This document shows, piece after piece, positions 35,475 to 41,370 of a stretch of 41,370 nt of DNA; positions within the stretch are counted from its first letter, which is position 1, and each line of letters begins with the position of its first letter. Source of the stretch: Fibrobacter sp. (GTDB taxonomy: Bacteria > Fibrobacterota > Fibrobacteria > Fibrobacterales > Fibrobacteraceae). The notes beneath the pieces are model-generated. The model was not told the origin of the DNA and ran no database searches. It saw only the letters and a program-made list of their open reading frames with translations. The position numbers and the translations under genes are program-made. The stretch covers positions 1 to 41,370 of the forward strand of contig JAGDBD010000075.1 of assembly GCA_017959225.1 (NCBI GenBank). The letters are read 5' to 3'.

Positions 35475-35507
35475 AAAACCCCGAAAGCTATTCGCTTTCG
35501 GGGTTTT
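35475..35507. terminator. Strong bidirectional terminator
   Basis: AAAACCCCGAAAGC pairs perfectly with GCTTTCGGGGTTTT (14 pairs) around TATTC, with T runs on both strands. It ends the protease-to-helicase operon on the plus strand and the endoglucanase gene on the minus strand. Confidence 0.93.
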
Positions 35508-35526
35508 CTTTAACATCCGAATTTAT

Positions 35527-37638
35527 TTACTTCAGATTGATGCGAGCGGTGTACTTTTGACTTCCCTGCTGCACAACCAAGAATGCCGGGCCGCGGAAAC
35601 CTGCAGCGAGCTGCACACTGTTCGTGCCAGCCTTACCTGCAAAGTTCTGCTGAGAAATGACCTGTCCGAGACCGTTCAAAAGCATGGCCTTGCCAGCACC
35701 TGCAGATGTTGCCGTGTACATCGCCGTTACAAGACCAGGCTGAACGTTCACATTCATCTTGGCAGCACGTGCGACTGTAGCCTTTTCAATACCGAGAGTG
35801 CCCACCGTTACAGCCGTTGCCGGGACGTCCGGTGTCACAAGGACTGCATCCGTAATAATGCCTTCCACATCACCCGTCACAGACTTGTTGAAGTTCGCCA
35901 GCGTATCGGCAGTGCCGTCCGCCTTGAGCAGCAAAATGTTGTCGATGGTTACCGTTCCGCTTAACTGCGTACCGTAAACGTTGACACCGAAAGCCATCAC
36001 GTTGTTTTTAGCAGTGATATCCAAACCGGTGCTGTTGAAAGAAATCACATAATTTGCCCAGCTACCTGCAACGATATCAGCCGTTTCAATGTTGTAATCG
36101 CTCCAGCTCCATGCAGAACCAGACATGACAAACGGGCTTACCGTGACCCAGCTATAAGTAACGCCGTCCAGCGGAGAGCTTTCCAGATCGACCTTAGCAA
36201 GGATGGACACGCCAATGTAATTGCTCCAGTTTGCACCGTTCAAATTCAAACGGAACGTGCCGACTTCGCTCGAATCCGAGCGCACACTGGTATAAGTCAA
36301 CTGAACTGCGCGGTTGCTCTGATCGAGACTTGCCGTTACAAGAGAATCGATGATATCGCCGTCGAGAGCAGGAAGGCCGTATGCCGTACGCATCGCATTC
36401 AAAACGTTGTAATCGTAAATGCCGCTGTGACCCTTTTGACGGAGAATAATCGAATTGTCCGCATCACCTTCCGCACCGGTATCCCATGCGAACGGAACAA
36501 AACCATATTCCTTGGAAAGTTCGTTCACACGCTTGTACCAGGAAACGCGGGAATTCAAATGTTTGCGGAGATTATCGCCCGTAAGCTGCGAACGTTTGAT
36601 GGCCGCATATTCACCGATGACAACCGGATAGCCCTTGTCCACAAATGCAGTCTTGATCGCTGCAAAAACGGAATCCGTGTAAGCCGGACCTGCATACTGA
36701 TTTTCGTTCAGCACATAAGTCGTATCGCTTCCAGAGATCACCTTTTGACGGTTTGCATTGTGAGCGATATCCGTCGTGGAATAGTTTTCTTCACCCCAGT
36801 AGTAGAAGCAGTTACCCCAATCGGCGTCTTCCTTCATCAGGGAGAACTGGTACGGGTAAAAGTGGAATTCCATCATCAAGTAGCCAGGACCAGCCGGATC
36901 GTTCGGCATGTTGTTAGCCAACAGCGAAAGCGTGAGAGCTTCATCGGTACGCGGACCCTGAATTGCAATGGTACGTGTAGCATTGTTTCCGCCCGAAGCA
37001 CGGACTGCATTGATCATCGTTTCGTGGTAACGATTCAAAAGCGCCATACGTTCTGTCGTAAACTGGACCTGACCCGAAGAAAGCCATGCGTCGTTCACAC
37101 CCGGTTCGTTTGCGCTGCCGAAGATCACGTGTTCATCAAAATCCTTGAACTTATCCGCAATCTGCTTCCAGAATTCACCCTGGAGCTTGTTTACCAAAGC
37201 GGAGTCCGTCTCGGCAACCGCATCATCGCTAATCGAATGGGTTCCTGCAAAGACGTTGTCTTCGAGCCAACCGGTATCCCAGTGGCTATTGAGGAAGGCA
37301 TACATGCCGTTATCGACCACCATCTTCACCACAGTGTAAACGGAATCGAGCCAGCCTTCATTGATTTTACCCGTGGTCGGATCTGCATGCGTATACCAAG
37401 CTGCCGGAATACGAACAGAGCCAAAGCCAGCGTCAGCGATGTCCTTAATATACGTCGCTGTCGGGAACGGGTTACCCCAGCATTCCATCGTCGGGCAAGC
37501 GCTCGAAATTGGCACTTCCATGGTGTTGCCGATGTTAATGCCAAAGCCCATTTGCTTCTGGATTTCAGCTGCAGTCGGAAGCGCCCAAGCCTGCACAGCA
37601 AAGGCAGACGCAGCCATCAACGGAATCAATTTTTTCAT
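35527..37638 (-). CDS. Secreted family-5 endoglucanase (cellulase)
   Basis: This 703-residue secreted glycoside hydrolase has a signal peptide (1-19) and a GH5 catalytic domain (about 22-420). GFGINIGNTME resembles the GxNxGNT start of subfamily GH5_4. The acid/base Glu is in SANEP (about 177) and the nucleophile Glu in VIGEYA (about 343). A second beta-rich domain (about 430-590) looks like a carbohydrate-binding module of undetermined family. The last ~75 residues (GKAMLLNGLGQVISQ, then GFRGPAFLVVQQG and TARINLK) resemble a type IX secretion type-A sorting domain. It likely cuts beta-1,4-glucans in plant cell wall outside the cell. ATG at 37638 has GAGG about nine bases upstream. Confidence 0.92.
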   Translation of the reverse strand: MKKLIPLMAASAFAVQAWALPTAAEIQKQMGFGINIGNTMEVPISSACPTMECWGNPFPTATYIKDIADAGFGSVRIPAAWYTHADPTTGKINEGWLDSVYTVVKMVVDNGMYAFLNSHWDTGWLEDNVFAGTHSISDDAVAETDSALVNKLQGEFWKQIADKFKDFDEHVIFGSANEPGVNDAWLSSGQVQFTTERMALLNRYHETMINAVRASGGNNATRTIAIQGPRTDEALTLSLLANNMPNDPAGPGYLMMEFHFYPYQFSLMKEDADWGNCFYYWGEENYSTTDIAHNANRQKVISGSDTTYVLNENQYAGPAYTDSVFAAIKTAFVDKGYPVVIGEYAAIKRSQLTGDNLRKHLNSRVSWYKRVNELSKEYGFVPFAWDTGAEGDADNSIILRQKGHSGIYDYNVLNAMRTAYGLPALDGDIIDSLVTASLDQSNRAVQLTYTSVRSDSSEVGTFRLNLNGANWSNYIGVSILAKVDLESSPLDGVTYSWVTVSPFVMSGSAWSWSDYNIETADIVAGSWANYVISFNSTGLDITAKNNVMAFGVNVYGTQLSGTVTIDNILLLKADGTADTLANFNKSVTGDVEGIITDAVLVTPDVPATAVTVGTLGIEKATVARAAKMNVNVQPGLVTAMYTATSAGAGKAMLLNGLGQVISQQNFAGKAGTNSVQLAAGFRGPAFLVVQQGSQKYTARINLK

Positions 37639-37651
37639 AAACCAACCTCTA

Positions 37652-37659
37652 TATATAAA
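37652..37659 (-). promoter_or_regulatory. Possible -10 box of the endoglucanase gene
   Basis: TTTATATATA on the minus strand lies 13 to 15 bases before the ATG, directly upstream of the AGAGG ribosome binding site. No -35 box is recognised. The 100-base gap to pyrC also contains an AT-rich inverted repeat (AAAGTTTT / AAAACTTT) that may help end the pyrC transcript. Confidence 0.45.
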
Positions 37660-37739
37660 GTCAGCCTAAATTTAGATTCCGAGCCGTCTAAACGCTCAAA
37701 TGTAAAGTTTTGTTAATTGAAAAAACTTTTGCAAATCAT

Positions 37740-38738
37740 TTATACACGTTTCCAACGGAGTGTTTTTCCGGCAAAAAGAGGCACTGCGCCGTCCACATTT
37801 TCGGGAACGGTCCACGGTTCTTCCGCATACACCACTTTTTTCGCCGACCGCGGAATCCGGTAAAAATCCGCTCCAAAGCCTCCGATAAAATTCGAAAGTT
37901 TATCCAAATGCCCCGCTTCTTCAAAAATCTGAATTAAAACAGGGATGGCAACCGGAGCCGTGTAAACGCCTGCGGCTCCACAGCAACATTCCTTTTTGCT
38001 CTGGGCATGAGGCGCCGAATCCGAGCCGAAGAAAAACTTTGGATTTCCGCTGAATGCAGCTTCACGGAGAGCGGCACGGTCTTCCGGGCGTTTAGGCGTC
38101 GGCTTGCAAAAATGATGGGGCATCAAAGATCCTCCGATAATATCGTCCAATGTATGCAGCAAATGGTGCACAGTGATGGTCGCCGCTACATTCTGCGGCA
38201 ATCGAAGGACCGCTTCCACGGAAGCCTTTGTGGAAAGATGTTCAAAAACAATGCGCAATTTAGGGAAATGTTCTGCCAAATATTCCACGCGACGGATAAA
38301 TTCCTTTTCGCGATCCAAGCAGAACGCTGTGGGCTCTTCACCATGGATGCACAGTACCAAGTCCAGCTTTTCCATTTCAGCGATCACCGGGAGAATGGAA
38401 TCGAAGTCCGATACGCCGTCTTCGCTGTTCGTTGTGACTCCTGCCGGGTAATATTTACCGGCAACAGCCCCGGCAGCCTTCATCGCGGCCAAATCTTCCG
38501 GTGTGAATTTCGCATTCAGCTTGAATGTCATCAAAAGATCCAGATCCGGAGCCGCTTTTTGAATTTCAGCGCGGTAATCCTGGATCTGTAAAGCACTTGC
38601 GATCGGGGGAACCGTATTTGGCATCACAAGAATGCGGCCAAATTCACTTGCCACGGTCTTTGCGTAGTTTTCAAGAGGCGCACCCTGGCGAAGGTGCACG
38701 TGGAAATCATCGGGTAACGGAAGTTCTAACGTTTTCAT
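37740..38738 (-). CDS. pyrC: Dihydroorotase
   Basis: This 332-residue enzyme closes carbamoyl-aspartate to dihydroorotate in pyrimidine synthesis. The metal-binding DDFHVHLRQG lies near the N terminus, the carbamylated Lys is probably in AGKYYPAG (about 95), and later metal/substrate residues lie in VFEHLS, TVHHLLHTLDD and GSDSAPH. It resembles the PyrC (E. coli-like) class. An ATG at 38756 would add six residues, but the shared AT box puts transcription start near that codon, so 38738 is chosen; a leaderless start at 38756 is a fair alternative. It stands alone among nonpyrimidine genes. Confidence 0.93.
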   Translation of the reverse strand: MKTLELPLPDDFHVHLRQGAPLENYAKTVASEFGRILVMPNTVPPIASALQIQDYRAEIQKAAPDLDLLMTFKLNAKFTPEDLAAMKAAGAVAGKYYPAGVTTNSEDGVSDFDSILPVIAEMEKLDLVLCIHGEEPTAFCLDREKEFIRRVEYLAEHFPKLRIVFEHLSTKASVEAVLRLPQNVAATITVHHLLHTLDDIIGGSLMPHHFCKPTPKRPEDRAALREAAFSGNPKFFFGSDSAPHAQSKKECCCGAAGVYTAPVAIPVLIQIFEEAGHLDKLSNFIGGFGADFYRIPRSAKKVVYAEEPWTVPENVDGAVPLFAGKTLRWKRV

Positions 38739-38760
38739 CACAAAAGAAAATAGCATTTTT

Positions 38761-38770
38761 AATATATATT
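38761..38770. promoter_or_regulatory. Shared palindromic AT box between pyrC and a lipoprotein gene
   Basis: AATATATATT is a perfect palindrome in the short gap between divergent pyrC and the gene at 38777. On the plus strand TATATT ends six bases before the ATG. On the minus strand TATATT ends four bases before the first possible pyrC ATG. No -35 box fits either side. Confidence 0.6.
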
Positions 38771-38776
38771 AGGGGC

Positions 38777-40240
38777 ATGTTCCCCCGTCCACGATTCTTA
38801 CTTTCCATTTGTTCCGTTTCCCTGCTGTGCGCTTGCGGCGTTGAATTTGACACCCGCGGAGCGGAACGTTTGCAGTTCAGTTACACGACTCCGCCAAACA
38901 TCAAATCCACATACGAAGTCCTCTTAGGAAACCTAGAAGCCAAAAAGTACGAGAACATTCACGGAGCGGTCAAACATATTTCACAAAAGAATTACGTCGT
39001 TGCCAAAGATGAATACGGGAATTGGATGGAACCGCATTTTGCAGGGACTGTCGAAATCCATCATTTGCCAAACGGTGAATTGGCCGATTTCGCAAGTTAC
39101 GATAGCACCGGGAGCTTAACCACCCTCGCCCAGGTAATTCACAAAGCGAACCGCCGCGAAATCTACGTTCACACTTTTGATGCAAACCGTGACTTTGTGT
39201 ACTTCCTCGCCAACGACAACCGCATCATCGAAGAATCGGGTACTCCTTTCTACCGCCAAAGTCCCGTAGACAACTCTTGGAATTCCGCAGACGGGCATCT
39301 CTCCTGGGAAGAAAATTCCAAACATCAGATTGTAGCCGCTTCAGGCAGCACCCCCAGCGTTCAATACCGCCACCTTTACGAATATGACGCAAACGATTCT
39401 CTGGTGCGCATTTTGGCCATGGACCAGAACGGTAAAAGGATCGGATCCATTGAAAGAGAATTTACAGACAGCCTTCTGCAGAAAGTGGAATTCCGCTTTG
39501 ACGAGCATCTTTTTTACCCCGACCTTTTGAATTACACCGAAACGTACCAGTACGATTCCAATGGACGTTTGACGCGTATCATCACCAAGCATTCCAAAGC
39601 CTGGTCTCCTAAAAACGACACGACACTCTACGTTTATCGCGACAGTGCAAACTTTTCGGAGCGTTTCATCTACCGCCACGGTGAATTAGAATCCCATTCC
39701 GTATACGACGCCCATGGGAACGCAACTTTGATCGAAACCTATGGATCCTTTATTTATGAAGGTTCCGACGGCACAGCGGAATCTTACGACATGGAACGCC
39801 TTGTCCGAGAAATTGAATATTACGGCGACACTGCCGAAGCCAAAACGGACAGCAACATTCTAAAGCAACCGTTCATTTCCCTTTCCGCAGACGAATTCTT
39901 CCGGGAAACGAAAGACTCCGCGCTCTACTGCATTCCGTCCAAGAATCGCGTTTTCTGCCGCACGTTAAACAAAGTTCCCGGCACGCTCTTTTTGAACTTC
40001 ATCGAAAGCATTACTTACAAAAACGCAAGCGAAGTATTCCTAGAAAAGAATGCGGCAAAGCCAACCACTCCGCTGCTCATTTCGGAAGGCAAATGCGCAA
40101 TGATTCTCAACACGAGCCTTGAAGACAATGGCATTCTCTTTACCAATTCCCTTGTAAAGATGAAGCGCAATCCCTATGCGCAGTTCTTTGGAGATACTCT
40201 TTCGTTCTCCGCCAAAGATTTTCCCTGTGAATTGAAATAA
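38777..40240 (+). CDS. Lipoprotein with YD-like repeats
   Basis: This 487-residue protein has a lipoprotein signal peptide (MFPRPRFLLSICSVSLLCAC, Cys about residue 20). The mature part is beta-rich with several units like YEYDANDSLVRI, YQYDSNGRLTRI and VYDAHGNATLI, which match YD (RHS-type) repeats; such repeats form extended beta structures. No toxin or protease domain is attached. The function is unknown. An open frame continues upstream to 38525 through pyrC, but the signal peptide and AT box fix the start at 38777. It converges on the DUF167 gene with only seven bases between stop codons. Confidence 0.82.
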   Translation: MFPRPRFLLSICSVSLLCACGVEFDTRGAERLQFSYTTPPNIKSTYEVLLGNLEAKKYENIHGAVKHISQKNYVVAKDEYGNWMEPHFAGTVEIHHLPNGELADFASYDSTGSLTTLAQVIHKANRREIYVHTFDANRDFVYFLANDNRIIEESGTPFYRQSPVDNSWNSADGHLSWEENSKHQIVAASGSTPSVQYRHLYEYDANDSLVRILAMDQNGKRIGSIEREFTDSLLQKVEFRFDEHLFYPDLLNYTETYQYDSNGRLTRIITKHSKAWSPKNDTTLYVYRDSANFSERFIYRHGELESHSVYDAHGNATLIETYGSFIYEGSDGTAESYDMERLVREIEYYGDTAEAKTDSNILKQPFISLSADEFFRETKDSALYCIPSKNRVFCRTLNKVPGTLFLNFIESITYKNASEVFLEKNAAKPTTPLLISEGKCAMILNTSLEDNGILFTNSLVKMKRNPYAQFFGDTLSFSAKDFPCELK

Positions 40241-40247
40241 GCTTGTA

Positions 40248-40469
40248 TCAGTCGTCGATTTCGACGACTTTTCGACTATTGGTGGATCCCATCGCAACGC
40301 GAACTGCGCTTTTGGGCTTTTTAAAATATTCCGCGATAACTGCACAAACGGCTTCGTTCGCTTTGCCTTCGACAGGCGGAGCCTTGACGTCTACTTTATA
40401 AGAACCGTCGGGCTGCAAAACGACGCCTTCGCGTTTGCTCCGAGCGTGAACTTTGATCTGGATCTTCAT
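40248..40469 (-). CDS. DUF167 (YggU-type) protein
   Basis: This 73-residue protein is a member of the DUF167/UPF0235 family: the PPVEGKANEAVCAVIAEYF segment and SRKVVEI ending are diagnostic (VKAPPVEGKAN, about residues 28-38). It is a small soluble fold of unknown function, widespread in bacteria and eukaryotes and often encoded near yggT, proC or division genes. Its ATG overlaps the DivIVA-domain gene's stop by four bases. Confidence 0.87.
   Translation of the reverse strand: MKIQIKVHARSKREGVVLQPDGSYKVDVKAPPVEGKANEAVCAVIAEYFKKPKSAVRVAMGSTNSRKVVEIDD
40251..40272 (+). terminator. Possible terminator of the lipoprotein gene
   Basis: GTCGTCG and CGACGAC pair around ATTT and are followed by four T residues on the plus strand. 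The hairpin lies inside the last codons of the convergent DUF167 gene. The short T run makes it only moderately convincing. Confidence 0.5.
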
Positions 40470-40939
40470 TCCGGAATTTCCAGAGCCTGTTCTTTTTCCA
40501 TTGCAGAAAGCAGATCGGACTGGCTCTTGATCATGGCGCGGATGCGGATGAAGTAGTTCGTGCGGAGCTGTTTTAACTGTTCGATTTCGGAACGGAGATA
40601 TTCCGCTTCACGCTTTGTATTTTCCACTTCGTGCTGTGCGCGGGTCTTCGCTTCGGCAACGATCAGTTCCCCTTCCTTTTCAGCGTTGCGGCGGACTTCG
40701 TCCAAAGTTCTCTGCATCGTCACGGCGGCATCTTGAATCGTCTTTTCGATTTGCTTGTAATAGTTCACGCGTTCTTCCGCAATTTTCAAACGCTCCGTGA
40801 GTTCGGTACGGTTACGACCGGATTCTTCAAAAGCTTTGGCCGCCGTTTCAAGAAAAGCCTTGACCTCTTCCGGGTCAAAACCGCCAAAGCGTTTGGTGTG
40901 GAAAGTCTGATTGCGAATGTCAAGCGGCGTGAGGTCCAT
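40466..40939 (-). CDS. DivIVA-domain coiled-coil protein
   Basis: This 157-residue protein starts with a DivIVA membrane-binding domain: LTPLDIRNQTFHTKRFGGF and DPEEVKAFLETAA (within residues 3-32). The remainder is almost entirely coiled coil, rich in Glu, Arg and Lys, up to about residue 145. DivIVA proteins bind curved membrane at poles and division sites and recruit partners; they are best known in Gram-positive bacteria but occur in other phyla. Partners here are unknown. AGAGG lies about eight bases before the ATG and the DUF167 gene is co-translated. Confidence 0.88.
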   Translation of the reverse strand: MDLTPLDIRNQTFHTKRFGGFDPEEVKAFLETAAKAFEESGRNRTELTERLKIAEERVNYYKQIEKTIQDAAVTMQRTLDEVRRNAEKEGELIVAEAKTRAQHEVENTKREAEYLRSEIEQLKQLRTNYFIRIRAMIKSQSDLLSAMEKEQALEIPE

Positions 40940-40962
40940 AAAATAAACCTCTGATTGCCCAT

Positions 40963-40968
40963 AATATA
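40963..40968 (-). promoter_or_regulatory. -10-like box of the DivIVA-DUF167 pair
   Basis: On the minus strand TATATT lies 23 bases before the ATG at 40939, leaving room for a short leader containing AGAGG. No -35 box is seen. This is the same box as in the leaderless genes but with a normal leader. Confidence 0.5.
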
Positions 40969-41043
40969 GGATTTAAATTTTAGGCGGAATGTGGAGTGAG
41001 ATAAAAAAATCAAACCTTCGCTTGAATTAAAATTTTACCATCC

Positions 41044-41370
41044 CTAAAACCGAACAACCGCATTTACTCCGCCACGCTTTTCGATAAAATTGAGTTCGGG
41101 GAAAATCATCAATTGCAGCGCACTGGATTCGCCACCGCGCTTTCGCAGCTTATAACGATCGAGCGCAGCTTGGTATTCATCGCGCTTATTGGCATGTCCT
41201 TTGTGGACAATATACTTGTAAGTGTTGTACGAAAGAACAGGAATACCCACGCCAAGAAAAGGGATGGAAATTAATAGGCTTAAAGATCCTAAAACATTCC
41301 CGGCAACATTCTCGTAAGGATCGTTTGAATTGTACAATATGGCATATAGTCCAAACCCGACAAGAGCCCC
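41044..41370 (-). CDS. Membrane protein, 5' end cut by the window edge
   Basis: The last 108 codons of a gene that enters from the right edge are present. The frame stays open to base 41370 and the extra codons encode a hydrophobic stretch (GALVGFGLYAIL), so a TTG at 41337 that could pass for a start is probably internal. A second hydrophobic segment (LGSLSLLISIPFLGVGIPVL) follows after a short loop, then a basic, helical cytoplasmic tail (HANKRDEYQAALDRYKLRKR). The family is not recognised. No clear terminator follows in 40970-41043. Confidence 0.68.
   Translation of the reverse strand, partial: GALVGFGLYAILYNSNDPYENVAGNVLGSLSLLISIPFLGVGIPVLSYNTYKYIVHKGHANKRDEYQAALDRYKLRKRGGESSALQLMIFPELNFIEKRGGVNAVVRF

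Noticed and set aside
36427-37716. A 429-codon plus-strand open frame opposite the endoglucanase
   Set aside because: It is the complement of a conserved GH5 gene, and its product shows no recognisable fold or motif.

Overview
The window reads as a piece of chromosome from a Fibrobacter-type bacterium (Fibrobacteraceae). The evidence is a large secreted protein with a fibro-slime (PA14-like) domain, a secreted family-5 endoglucanase, a PorV/PorQ-like outer-membrane protein, C-terminal domains that resemble type IX secretion sorting signals, several lipoproteins, and roughly 50% GC. No transposase, phage gene, CRISPR array or other mobile element was seen. The genes look vertically inherited and are packed in operons.

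Layout. The left edge holds the first 36 bases of a 16S rRNA gene on the minus strand with its leader and a textbook promoter. The fibro-slime protein follows (674-4075, minus). Next is a minus-strand operon of a class A penicillin-binding protein, a lipoprotein and a TauE/SafE-type permease (9417 down to 4316). A tRNA-Ser(GCT) with its own promoter and terminator lies at 9525-9612. A second minus operon runs from 13847 to 9669: rsmA/ksgA, a small lipoprotein, an unrecognised cytoplasmic protein, rdgB, a PAP2 phosphatase and a histidine phosphatase.

From 13879 to 23545 the plus strand carries two small unknown genes, a phosphohexomutase, a PorV/PorQ-like protein, and a lipid cluster (acyl-ACP thioesterase, deacetylase-like protein, acyl-CoA ligase-like enzyme, fabF, fabV). 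A membrane-anchored cold-shock-like protein follows. A tRNA-Gly(TCC) on the minus strand is divergent from infC-rpmI-rplT. An orphan LytS-type histidine kinase (minus) faces away from a group-2 sigma-70 factor (plus).

A six-gene plus operon (27437-35456) holds an S41 protease, mlaE, dciA, gyrB, a polyprenyl synthase and a UvrD/PcrA helicase, closed by a strong bidirectional terminator. It converges on the endoglucanase gene (minus), with pyrC upstream of that. A lipoprotein with YD-like repeats (plus), then a DUF167 gene, a DivIVA-domain gene and a truncated membrane-protein gene (all minus), end the window.

No wholly new defence, mobile or RNA system is evident. The most interesting signals are: (1) TATATT-like boxes lying only 6-9 bases before many start codons that lack a Shine-Dalgarno sequence, which implies leaderless mRNAs; (2) two divergent gene pairs that appear to share one palindromic AT box; (3) a lipoprotein coupled to a class A PBP that could be a lineage-specific PBP activator; and (4) a fatty-acid cluster that pairs a thioesterase and an acyl-activating enzyme with FabF and FabV. 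All functional statements rest on reading motifs by eye; no database search was run.
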